Below, piece by piece: positions 41,927 through 52,172 of a DNA stretch of 64,000 nt. Positions within the stretch are counted from its first letter, which is position 1. Each line of letters opens with the position of its first letter. The notes under the pieces are model-generated. The model made no database searches and was not told the origin of the DNA. It worked only from the letters and a program-made list of their open reading frames with translations. Position numbers and translations under genes: made by a program. Origin of the DNA: Curtobacterium luteum (GTDB lineage: Bacteria; Actinomycetota; Actinomycetes; Actinomycetales; Microbacteriaceae); NCBI RefSeq assembly GCF_014646995.1, contig NZ_BMOI01000005.1, forward strand, positions 62,001 to 126,000. Reading direction: 5' to 3'.

Positions 41927-44900
41927 GTGACGATCTCGGGCATCATCCCTGCGCTCTCGCGCGCCTCCGCGTTCGATCGCGTGCTCCGCGCCGCGCCTCG
42001 TGACGCCGACTTCTCGGTGGCCGACGGCCTGCGCGTGCCCCTGCTCGCCGCGCTCCTCGCCGAGCGGAACGGGCCGCAGTGCGTGTTCGTCATCACCGCC
42101 ACCGGGCGCGAAGCCGAGGCCGTTCGTGACGCCGTCGGCAGCTACGTCCCCGACGCCGACGTGCTCGAGTTCCCCGCGTGGGAGACCCTGCCGCACGAGC
42201 GCCTCAGCCCGAGCGCGCAGACCGTGGGCACGAGGATCGCCACGCTCCGGAAGCTCGCAGGTTGGCAGGACGCCGCGCCGGACGACCGCCGCACGACCGT
42301 GGTCGTCGCGAGCGTCCGCGCGGCGCTGCAGCCCATCGCGGGCAACCTCACCACGCTCGCACCCGTGGTCCTCCGCACCGACTCGCGCGGCAACGACCTC
42401 GGGGCGATCGCCGCCCAGCTGGTCGACCTCGCGTACGCCCGGGTCGACCTCGTCACCCGCCGCGGCGAGTTCGCCGTGCGCGGTGGCATCCTCGACGTCT
42501 TCCCGCCCACGGCCGACCACCCGGTGCGCGTCGACTTCTTCGGTGACGAGATCGAGGCCATCAAGGCCTTCTCCGTCGCCGACCAGCGCACGACGGACGA
42601 CGACCTCGGGCAGGTCGAACTCACCGCATCGCGCGAGCTCCTGCTCTCCGACGACGTCCGGCAGCGGGCGCGCGAGATGCTGCACGAGTTCCCGAACCTG
42701 TCGCAGATGCTCGCGAAGATCGCCGAGGGCATCCCGGTCGAGGGCATGGAGTCCCTCGCTCCCGCGCTCGTGCAGGACCTCGTGCCGGTCACGCACTACC
42801 TGCCGGAGGACGCCACCATCGCGGTGTTCTCGCCCGAGCGGGTCAGCGGCCGTGCGCACAGCCTCGCGGAGACCAACACGGAGTTCCTCCAGGCCGCCTG
42901 GAGCGCTGCCGTCGCCGGTGCCCAGGCGCCGATCGACCTCGACGCCGGCAACTTCCTCACCGTGCAGCAGCTCAAGAACGCCCGCGGGCAGCGCACCTGG
43001 TGGACGGTCTCGCCGTTCGACTCCGGCCTCGACGAGGGTGACCGCGACCGCGTCCTCACCGACGCCGAAGCGGCAGCCGAGGCCGGCGAGTACATCCGGG
43101 TCCGCGCCGAGGCGATCCCGGCGTTCGCGGGCAGCGCCGACGGTGCGATCGCGCACGTCAAGCAGCTGACCGACGACGGGTGGGCCGTCGTGGTGACCGC
43201 CCAGGGCAAGGGACTGGTCGAACGAGCGGTGCAGGTCCTCGCCGACGCCGGGGTCGCCGCCCGTGCCGAAGCCCTCACCGCGCCTCCCGAGCCGGGCGTC
43301 GCCATCGTGACCACCGCGACCGTCGAGCACGGCTTCGCCACCCCGGACCCGCGCATCGCGGTCCTCAGCGAGGCCGAGTTCTACGGCCGCAGCGTGCAGC
43401 AGGGCGCCCGCACGGTGAAGAAGCTCGCGGGGCGGCGCAAGAACGTCGTCGACCCGCTGCAGCTCAAGCCCGGCGACGTCGTCGTGCACGCCACGCACGG
43501 CATCGGCAAGTTCGTCGAGCTCGTCTCGCGCGAGGTGTCGAGCGGGGGCCGCAACGCCGTGAAGACGCAGCGCGAGTACCTCGTCCTCGAGTACGCGCCC
43601 TCGAAGCGCGGTTACCCGGGTGACAAGCTCTTCGTCCCGACCGACCAGCTCGACCAGCTCTCCCGGTACGTCGGCGGCGAGAGCCCGACCCTGTCGAAGA
43701 TGGGCGGCTCGGACTGGGCCGCTGCGAAGTCGAAGGCCCGGAAGGCCGTCCGCGACATCGCCGTCGACCTCGTCAAGCTGTACTCGGCGCGCATGGCGTC
43801 CAAGGGGCACGCGTTCGGCCCGGACACCCCGTGGCAGCGCGAGCTCGAGGAAGCGTTCCCGTTCGCCGAGACCGCCGACCAGCTGACCACCATCGACGAG
43901 ATCAAGCGCGACATGGAGCGTCCGATCCCCATGGACCGCCTGCTCTCCGGCGACGTCGGCTACGGCAAGACCGAGGTCGCGATCCGCGCGGCGTTCAAGG
44001 CCGTGCAGGACGGCAAGCAGGTCGCCGTGCTCGTGCCGACGACGCTCCTCGTCCGGCAGCACATGGAGACCTTCCAGGAGCGCTTCGCCGGCTTCCCCGT
44101 GCACCTCCGGGCGCTCAGCCGGTTCCAGACGGAGAAGGAGTCGAAGGAGACGATCGCGGGCCTCGCGGACGGCACCGTCGACATCGTCATCGGCACGCAC
44201 CGGATCCTGTCGCAGAACGTCCAGTTCAAGGACGTCGGGCTCGTCATCATCGACGAGGAGCAGCGCTTCGGCGTCGAGCACAAGGACCAGCTCAAGAAGC
44301 TCAAGACCAACGTGGACGTCCTGGCGATGTCCGCGACCCCGATCCCGCGCTCGCTCGAGATGGCGGTCACCGGCATCCGCGAGATGAGCACGCTCGCGAC
44401 CCCGCCGGAGGACCGCCACCCGATCCTGACCTTCGTCGGCCCGCAGTCCGACCTGCAGGTCGCGGCCGCGATCCGCCGTGAGCTCCTCCGCGAGGGACAG
44501 GTCTTCTACGTGCACAACCGCGTGAAGGACATCCAGTCGGTCGCGGCGCACCTCGCCGAGATCGTCCCGGACGCCCGCATCGCCGTCGCGCACGGGCAGA
44601 TGTCGGAGAGCACCCTCGAGCAGGTGATGGTCGACTTCTGGGAGCGCCGGTTCGACGTCCTGGTGTCCACCACGATCGTCGAGACCGGCCTCGACATCGC
44701 GAACGCGAACACGCTCATCATCGACAAGGCCGACAAGTACGGGCTGTCGCAGCTGCACCAGCTGCGTGGTCGTGTCGGCCGCGGCCGGGAGCGCGGGTAC
44801 GCCTACTTCCTCTACGACGCCGACAAGCCGCTGTCCGAGACCGCACAGGACCGCCTCGAGACGATCGCGGCGAACAACGAGCTCGGCGCGGGCATGCAGG

Positions 44901-45535
44901 TCGCGATGAAGGACCTCGAGATCCGCGGAGCCGGCAACCTGCTCGGCGGCGAGCAGTCCGGGCACATCGCGGGCGTCGGTTTCGACCTCTACCTCCGCAT
45001 GATCGGCGAGGCCGTCTCGCAGTTCCGCGGCGACGTCGCCGAGGGGCAGACCGAGCTCCGCCTCGAGATCCCGGTCGACGCACACATCCCCGAGGACTAC
45101 GTCGAGTCCGAGCGGCTCCGACTCGAGGCGTACCAGAAGCTCTCGGCGGCCTCGGCTCCGGCCGCGCAGCCCGAGGCGATCGACATGGTGCTCGACGAAC
45201 TCACCGACCGCTACGGGCAGCCGCCGCAGGCCGTCCTCACGCTGGTCGAGGTCTCGCGGCTCCGGCGCATGGCGCAGCAGGTCGGGCTGTCCGACGTGGT
45301 CGTGATGGGGTCGAACCTCCGTGTCGCGGGCAAGGAGCTCGCGGACTCGGCACAGGTGCGGCTGAAGCGCATGTTCCCGGGTGCCCGGTGGTTCCCGCAG
45401 CAGAACGCGACGAGCATCCCCTTGCCGCGGCCGCACGGCGAGGCCCTGCCCGACGGCGCGCTCATCGACTGGGTCGAGAGCATCCTCACCGCCGTGTACG
45501 GGGCGTCGAAGGCGCCGGCCGAGACGGCCGCGTAG
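41927..45535 (+). CDS. mfd: Transcription-repair coupling factor
   Basis: 1202 residues, standard Mfd length. UvrB-homology modules occupy about 1-400 (FPAWETLPHERLSPSAQTVG). The CarD-like RNA polymerase interaction domain is LKPGDVVVHATHGIGKFVEL. The RecG-like translocase has Walker A LSGDVGYGKTEVAIRAAF and the DEEQ box IIDEEQRFGVEHK, with TRG-type motifs and AYQKLSAASAP in the C-terminal domain. It removes stalled RNA polymerase and recruits UvrA. GTG 41927 is supported by the leaderless -10. Confidence 0.97.
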   Translation: MTISGIIPALSRASAFDRVLRAAPRDADFSVADGLRVPLLAALLAERNGPQCVFVITATGREAEAVRDAVGSYVPDADVLEFPAWETLPHERLSPSAQTVGTRIATLRKLAGWQDAAPDDRRTTVVVASVRAALQPIAGNLTTLAPVVLRTDSRGNDLGAIAAQLVDLAYARVDLVTRRGEFAVRGGILDVFPPTADHPVRVDFFGDEIEAIKAFSVADQRTTDDDLGQVELTASRELLLSDDVRQRAREMLHEFPNLSQMLAKIAEGIPVEGMESLAPALVQDLVPVTHYLPEDATIAVFSPERVSGRAHSLAETNTEFLQAAWSAAVAGAQAPIDLDAGNFLTVQQLKNARGQRTWWTVSPFDSGLDEGDRDRVLTDAEAAAEAGEYIRVRAEAIPAFAGSADGAIAHVKQLTDDGWAVVVTAQGKGLVERAVQVLADAGVAARAEALTAPPEPGVAIVTTATVEHGFATPDPRIAVLSEAEFYGRSVQQGARTVKKLAGRRKNVVDPLQLKPGDVVVHATHGIGKFVELVSREVSSGGRNAVKTQREYLVLEYAPSKRGYPGDKLFVPTDQLDQLSRYVGGESPTLSKMGGSDWAAAKSKARKAVRDIAVDLVKLYSARMASKGHAFGPDTPWQRELEEAFPFAETADQLTTIDEIKRDMERPIPMDRLLSGDVGYGKTEVAIRAAFKAVQDGKQVAVLVPTTLLVRQHMETFQERFAGFPVHLRALSRFQTEKESKETIAGLADGTVDIVIGTHRILSQNVQFKDVGLVIIDEEQRFGVEHKDQLKKLKTNVDVLAMSATPIPRSLEMAVTGIREMSTLATPPEDRHPILTFVGPQSDLQVAAAIRRELLREGQVFYVHNRVKDIQSVAAHLAEIVPDARIAVAHGQMSESTLEQVMVDFWERRFDVLVSTTIVETGLDIANANTLIIDKADKYGLSQLHQLRGRVGRGRERGYAYFLYDADKPLSETAQDRLETIAANNELGAGMQVAMKDLEIRGAGNLLGGEQSGHIAGVGFDLYLRMIGEAVSQFRGDVAEGQTELRLEIPVDAHIPEDYVESERLRLEAYQKLSAASAPAAQPEAIDMVLDELTDRYGQPPQAVLTLVEVSRLRRMAQQVGLSDVVVMGSNLRVAGKELADSAQVRLKRMFPGARWFPQQNATSIPLPRPHGEALPDGALIDWVESILTAVYGASKAPAETAA

Positions 45536-45547
45536 CGCGCGCAGACC

Positions 45548-45875
45548 GACGGGAGGCCCGTGGCGGACCCGCCACGGGCCTCCCGTCCGGCGGTTCACCG
45601 CTCGTCGGCCGGCCGGCCGGTCTGTCGGTCTGTCGGTCGGGAGGCGCGGGGCGGGCTCGCACCGTGCCTCCCGTCCGGCGGTTCACCGCTGCGGAGCGAC
45701 GCCGCCGTCGTCGCCCGACGACGGCGCTGTCGCTCGTTGCGCGGGGTGACGTCCCGCGTGCGCACGGGACGACGCTGCCGCTGTCGCACGACAGCGGTGA
45801 CGTCGTCCGACAGTGACGTCGTGCGACAGCGACAGCGGCAGGGCAGCGTGCCGCGTCCCCGGGACGACGCTGCCG
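45548..45875. repeat. Repeat-dense gap between mfd and nhaA
   Basis: The 350-base gap holds no gene. A perfect 19-base-pair REP stem is at 45548-45587 (GACGGGAGGCCCGTGGCGG and its complement, two-base loop), with a second imperfect REP at about 45635-45676. Both are followed by the same CCGTCCGGCGGTTCACCGCT. CTGTCG-CA-CGACAG is at 45781-45794. A 16-base unit TGACGTCGTNCGACAG is repeated in tandem at 45798-45829. GGGACGACGCTGCC occurs at 45766 and 45861. Part of this must terminate the two convergent genes. Confidence 0.75.
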
Positions 45876-45885
45876 GCGCGGCCGA

Positions 45886-47064
<1,179 letters not shown>

Positions 47065-47175
47065 GGAGCTCCGGTTCGATGGGTCGGGGAACGGTCCGTC
47101 GACCAGACTTCCCGACACGCCACATCCAGTGTACCGGACGCCCCTGACACCGATCCCCGGCCGGTGCGCTCGTGC

Positions 47176-47181
47176 GAGCAT
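47176..47181 (+). promoter_or_regulatory. -10 hexamer of mazG, leaderless
   Basis: GAGCAT is six bases before ATG 47188. The hexamer is weak, but the spacing is the one seen at several other starts. Confidence 0.4.
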
Positions 47182-47187
47182 GGCCGC

Positions 47188-47889
47188 ATGAGCGCCCTCA
47201 CCGACCTCGCGGCCGTCGTGGACCGTCTGCTCGCCCCCGAGGGCGGGTGTGTGTGGAACCGGGAGCAGACCCACGCGTCCCTCGCCCGGTACGCCGTGGA
47301 GGAGGTCTACGAACTCGTCGACGCCATCGACGATGCGGACGAGGCCGAACTCCGCGAGGAACTCGGCGACGTGCTCTACCAGGTCGTGCTGCACGCGGGG
47401 ATCGCGGAGACGTTCGACCTCGAGGACGTCGCGGCGGGCGTCCGGGACAAGATGGTCCGACGGCACCCGCACGTCTTCGGCGACGAACGCGCGGACACGG
47501 TCGCAGAGGTCGAGCGCGTCTGGCGTGCGGCGAAGGCCGCCGAGAAGGCCTCGCGGCGGAGCGTCCTCGACGGGGTCCCGCGGGCGATGCCGCCGCTCGA
47601 GCGTGCCGTGAAGCTGCTGGAACGCCTGGAGGCGCGGGTCGACACCGACACGCTCGTCGCGTCCCTGGGTGCGCGGGTCGACGTCGAGGGCGTGGCAGAC
47701 GGTTCCGCGGACGGCACGGGGTCGGTGACGGCCGCGACGATCGCGGGCGCGGGTCGGGTGGAGCTCGGGTGGGGGATCGGAGCGCTGCGTGCCGTGGCGG
47801 AGGCTCGGGAGGACGGGGTCGACCCGGTCGCCAGTCTCCGTGCTGCCGTCGCTGCGCTCGAGGTCGAGGGGCGTCGGGCCGGGGCCTGA
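47188..47889 (+). CDS. mazG: Nucleoside triphosphate pyrophosphohydrolase MazG
   Basis: 233 residues. The N-terminal MazG domain reads CVWNREQTHASLARYAVEEV, then YELVDAIDDADEAELREELG and DVLYQVVLHAGIAE, giving the EExxE...ExxD magnesium site. RRHPHVFGDERADTVAEVE follows. The C-terminal 80 residues are less conserved and Ala/Gly-rich, so the second MazG domain seen in long forms is missing. It hydrolyses abnormal NTPs. It lies between nhaA and hisS; eno follows in the usual actinobacterial order mfd-mazG-eno. Confidence 0.9.
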   Translation: MSALTDLAAVVDRLLAPEGGCVWNREQTHASLARYAVEEVYELVDAIDDADEAELREELGDVLYQVVLHAGIAETFDLEDVAAGVRDKMVRRHPHVFGDERADTVAEVERVWRAAKAAEKASRRSVLDGVPRAMPPLERAVKLLERLEARVDTDTLVASLGARVDVEGVADGSADGTGSVTAATIAGAGRVELGWGIGALRAVAEAREDGVDPVASLRAAVAALEVEGRRAGA

Positions 47890-47947
47890 GCGGGGCCTGA
47901 GCGGGGCCTGACCAGCGGGGTCTCGCGAGCCGTGCGCGGAGGGGAGT

Positions 47948-47986
47948 GCGGGCGTCCTCCCAACCCGAAAAAAGGAGGACGCCCGC
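47948..47986. terminator. 13-base-pair hairpin with an A-rich loop after mazG
   Basis: GCGGGCGTCCTCC (47948-47960) and GGAGGACGCCCGC (47974-47986) pair perfectly around a 13-base loop ending in six A. It is the strongest hairpin in the 290-base gap before hisS and most likely terminates mazG. The loop joins AAAAAA to GGAGG, a Shine-Dalgarno-like string held in the stem, with no start codon at the right distance. Nothing else gene-like is seen in 47890-48179. Confidence 0.65.
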
Positions 47987-48167
47987 GAGCGGGCCGCGCG
48001 CACCTCCAGGGAATCGAGGGACGCGCGGGATGCCCGCTCACCGCGGGGCACACTGCAGCACGTTGCCCTCGCGATCGGTCCGGAGTGGATCAGGCACTTC
48101 GGACCGACGTTCTGCACTCACAATATCAGCGGGCACCGGACGGCGCAAACGCGTGTTGCTGGTCTGG

Positions 48168-48173
48168 CAGGAT
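48168..48173 (+). promoter_or_regulatory. -10 hexamer of hisS, leaderless
   Basis: CAGGAT-N6-ATG is identical to the glmU arrangement, and there is no Shine-Dalgarno. Confidence 0.5.
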
Positions 48174-48179
48174 TGCGAC

Positions 48180-49424
48180 ATGGCGACGACCGTGACGGCC
48201 CCCCGTGGCATGCGTGACTTCCTCCCCGCGGACAAGGCGCGTCGGGAGCACGTGCTCGGGGTGGTCCGCGGCGTCTACGCGCGGCACGGTTTCGACGAGA
48301 TCGAGACGCCGGTGGTCGAGGACGCGGCACGGCTGCACTCCGGACTCGGCGGGGACAACGAGAAGCTCGCGTTCGCCGTGATGAAGCGCGGCCTGGGCGT
48401 CGAGGACCTCCGGTCGGCCGAGGCCCCGCTCGACCTCGCGGACCTCGGGCTCCGGTTCGACCTGACGGTGCCGCTCGCCCGGTTCTACGCGTCGCACCGT
48501 GCGGAACTGCCGACGGTGTTCCGCTCCGTCCAGATCGCCCCCGTGTGGCGCGCAGAGCGCCCGCAGAAGGGGCGTTACCGCCAGTTCGTGCAGTGCGACA
48601 TCGACATCCTCGGGGAGCCCGGGCAGCTCGCCGAGATCGAGCTCATCCGAGCGACGACCGACGCCCTCGACGCCCTCGGCGTGTCCGGGACGTCGATCCG
48701 GATCAACGACCGTCGGATCCTGCTCGGGCTGCTCGCCTCGTGGGGGATCACGGAGCCCGCCGCAGCGGACCGCGCCCTGATCACGGTCGACAAGCTCGAC
48801 AAGATCGGCGCGGACGGCGTCGCCGCGGAACTCCGCGAGACCACCGGCTCCGAGCTCCCCGGACTCGAGGACACCATCCGCGCGCTCGAGCGGGCGGACT
48901 GGGACTCGGTCTCCGGTGCCGACTGGCTCGACCAGGACGCCTTCGCCGACCTCGCCCGACTCCGGTCGGCGCTCGACGGGGTCGACCTCCGTTTCGACCC
49001 GACGCTCGTCCGCGGCATGGGCTACTACACCGGCACCATCTTCGAGGTCGCGCACCCCGACTTCGGCTACAGCCTCGGCGGCGGCGGTCGCTACGACGGC
49101 ATGATCGGCCGGTTCCTCGGGCAGGACGTCCCGGCCGTGGGCTTCTCGCTGGGCTTCGAGCGGCTCGTCGACCTCGTGACGCTGCCGGAGGCGGAGTCCG
49201 CCGACGCGGTCGTGCTCGTGTGCGACAAGGACGTCGACCCGGTCCGGCTCGCCGCGTTGAAGACCGAAGCGCTCCGGTCGCACCACCGTGTCCGGCTCGA
49301 ACGGCGCACGAAGAACACGAAGAACCTGCTCGCCGGACTCGCGGCGCAGGGGTTCGGAGCGTTCGCGACGGTGGGTGCCGACACCGCCTCGCTCGACGGC
49401 GTCGAGTTCCGCCCGCTCGCCTGA
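48180..49424 (+). CDS. hisS: Histidine-tRNA ligase
   Basis: A 414-residue class II synthetase. Motif 1 region GMRDFLPADKARREHVLGVV, RFDLTVPLARFYA, motif 2 with FRSVQIAPVWRAERPQKGRY, the histidine loop LVRGMGYYTGTIFEVA, LGGGGRYDGMIG, and motif 3 GFSLGFERLVDLV are all present. The anticodon-binding domain follows from about residue 335. It charges tRNA-His. The sequence RYRQFVQCDIDILGE is typical of the bacterial type. It is upstream of eno, separated by 120 bases. Confidence 0.96.
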   Translation: MATTVTAPRGMRDFLPADKARREHVLGVVRGVYARHGFDEIETPVVEDAARLHSGLGGDNEKLAFAVMKRGLGVEDLRSAEAPLDLADLGLRFDLTVPLARFYASHRAELPTVFRSVQIAPVWRAERPQKGRYRQFVQCDIDILGEPGQLAEIELIRATTDALDALGVSGTSIRINDRRILLGLLASWGITEPAAADRALITVDKLDKIGADGVAAELRETTGSELPGLEDTIRALERADWDSVSGADWLDQDAFADLARLRSALDGVDLRFDPTLVRGMGYYTGTIFEVAHPDFGYSLGGGGRYDGMIGRFLGQDVPAVGFSLGFERLVDLVTLPEAESADAVVLVCDKDVDPVRLAALKTEALRSHHRVRLERRTKNTKNLLAGLAAQGFGAFATVGADTASLDGVEFRPLA

Positions 49425-49496
49425 GCGTCGCGAGGACGTCACCGCGGGTTCTCCACCGGTTGCGTCGCGCGGGACGTGCCGTGCACCGAGCCTCGG

Positions 49497-50828
<1,332 letters not shown>

Positions 50829-50843
50829 CACCCAGCCGGACCT

Positions 50844-50879
50844 CGAGACGCCGTCCTCCTCCGGGAGGGCGGCGTCTCG
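50844..50879 (+). terminator. eno terminator hairpin
   Basis: CGAGACGCCG (50844-50853) pairs with CGGCGTCTCG (50870-50879), with an inner CCTCC/GGAGG extension. It lies 15 bases after the eno stop and is followed by TCGTCG. Confidence 0.75.
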
Positions 50880-50923
50880 TCGTCCGCCGTCCCGGTGACA
50901 AGAGCAGCGGGACGGAGTCGAGC

Positions 50924-50940
50924 CGTGCCTCCAGGCCGAC
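50924..50940. repeat. REP half-site
   Basis: CGTGCCTCCAGGCCGAC matches one arm of the REP-like palindromes, but no partner arm is present nearby. It probably is a decayed copy between eno and ftsB. Confidence 0.45.
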
Positions 50941-50995
50941 GCTGGGAGGGTGCCCGACACCCGCGTGCCGGGCCCGGCCACGCGACCGTGCGGGT

Positions 50996-51001
50996 TATCG
51001 T
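50996..51001 (+). promoter_or_regulatory. -10 hexamer of ftsB-like gene, leaderless
   Basis: TATCGT is six bases before GTG 51008 and no ribosome site is visible. Confidence 0.5.
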
Positions 51002-51007
51002 CGGGAC

Positions 51008-51544
51008 GTGCCCAGCCAGAAGCCCCGCGTCCGCCGCGTCCCGGTCGCGCTGCCGCAGGCCGGGGCGGCCGCGCACCAGCCCTGGTACCGGTCGATCCGG
51101 TTCTCCGGCTTCAGCCTGCTCATGCTCGCGATCATCGTGCTCTTCGTCGTGGTCCTCGCGCCATCGCTGCGCACCCTCATCCAGCAGCAGGAGCAGATCG
51201 CGCAGCAGCAGCACCAGGTCGCCGCGCAGAAGTCCGACGTCGCGCAGAAGCGCCAGGACGTCGCCCGCTGGGACGACCCGGCCTACATCGAGGCGCAGGC
51301 ACGCGACCGTCTCCTCTACGTCTACCCGGGCGAGGAGAGCTACCTCGTCATGGGCAGCGAGGACGCGGGGTCGTCGAGCCGTCCGCGCACCGACTCCGGG
51401 ACGCCCGTGAGCTCGACGGTGCAGACGCCCAAGGTCGACTGGGTGCAGGCCATGCTGTCCTCGGTCCTGGAATCGGGACTGACCGACGAGAGCGCGGAAC
51501 AGCTCGTCGCGCCGGACGTCTCCGGCACCGGCGACACGAAGTAG
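51008..51544 (+). CDS. ftsB: FtsB/DivIC-family septum formation initiator
   Basis: A 178-residue bitopic membrane protein. A basic cytoplasmic head (PSQKPRVRRVPVALP) precedes one membrane helix FSLLMLAIIVLFVVVLAPSL near 34-53. An outside coiled coil rich in Gln follows (LIQQQEQIAQQQHQVAAQKS), then the conserved ARDRLLYVYPGEESYLVM and a Ser/Thr-rich tail. It belongs to the FtsQ-FtsB-FtsL complex at the division septum. The place between eno and DUF501 is conserved in actinobacteria. Confidence 0.92.
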   Translation: MPSQKPRVRRVPVALPQAGAAAHQPWYRSIRFSGFSLLMLAIIVLFVVVLAPSLRTLIQQQEQIAQQQHQVAAQKSDVAQKRQDVARWDDPAYIEAQARDRLLYVYPGEESYLVMGSEDAGSSSRPRTDSGTPVSSTVQTPKVDWVQAMLSSVLESGLTDESAEQLVAPDVSGTGDTK

Positions 51545-51564
51545 GACGACGCCTCGGACTCGGG

Positions 51565-51570
51565 TAGGCT
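51565..51570 (+). promoter_or_regulatory. -10 hexamer of the DUF501 gene
   Basis: TAGGCT lies nine bases before GTG 51580, giving a transcript with zero to three leader bases. The DUF501 gene could also be read through from ftsB. Confidence 0.45.
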
Positions 51571-51579
51571 CACGTACCC

Positions 51580-52128
51580 GTGACGACCCCTCCCTTCGAC
51601 CCGCCCTCCGAGCACGACGTCCGCGTCGTCTCGGCGCAGCTCGGGCGACCGGCTCGCGACGTCATCGGGATCGCGGCACGCTGCGTCTGTGGCAACCCCA
51701 CGGTCGTGTCCACGAAGCCCCGGCTGTCGAACGGCACCCCGTTCCCGACGCTGTACTACCTGTGCCACCCCGCGGCCACCGCCGCGGTCAGCACCCTCGA
51801 GGCCAACCAGGTCATGCCCGAGCTGGCAGCCCTGCTCGAGGACCCGGAGGTCGCGGACCAGTACCGCGCCGCCCACGAGTCCTACCTGGCCGACCGTGAG
51901 TCGATCGAGCACGTCGACGAGATCGACGGCATCAGTGCCGGTGGCATGCCCACCCGCGTGAAGTGCCTCCACGCCCTCGTCGGTCACGCCCTCGCCGCCG
52001 GACCCGGCGTCAACCCCATCGGTGACCTCGCGCTCGAGCGTGTGGACTGGTCGCCCTCCCGGTGCGAGTGCCGGGCGTATGATGAGGGTGCAGACGCCGG
52101 AGTCGGGGCGGGTGGCGGCGAACTCTGA
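51580..52128 (+). CDS. DUF501 domain protein
   Basis: 182 residues from GTG 51580. The DUF501 core is present: VSAQLGRPARDVIGIAARC, then CGNPTVVSTKPRLSNGTPFP, TLYYLCHPAATAAVSTLEA, and GMPTRVKCLHALVGHALAAG. Conserved Cys and His residues (CVCGNP, LCHP, VKCLHALVGH, SRCECRAY) look like metal ligands. The function is unknown. The protein is conserved next to ftsB and eno across actinobacteria, so a link to division or envelope is suspected only. Confidence 0.9.
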   Translation: MTTPPFDPPSEHDVRVVSAQLGRPARDVIGIAARCVCGNPTVVSTKPRLSNGTPFPTLYYLCHPAATAAVSTLEANQVMPELAALLEDPEVADQYRAAHESYLADRESIEHVDEIDGISAGGMPTRVKCLHALVGHALAAGPGVNPIGDLALERVDWSPSRCECRAYDEGADAGVGAGGGEL

Positions 52129-52172
52129 CCAGCCTCCCGGCAAACCACCCCACTCCAAGGAGATCATCCCCC

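Noticed and set aside
41750-45598. A 1282-codon open frame on the minus strand
   Set aside because: It is fully antisense to mfd and has shadow composition.
47890-48179. T-box or other riboswitch before hisS
   Set aside because: ACCGCGG occurs once by chance, but there is no specifier stem or GGTGG partner, and hisS looks leaderless.
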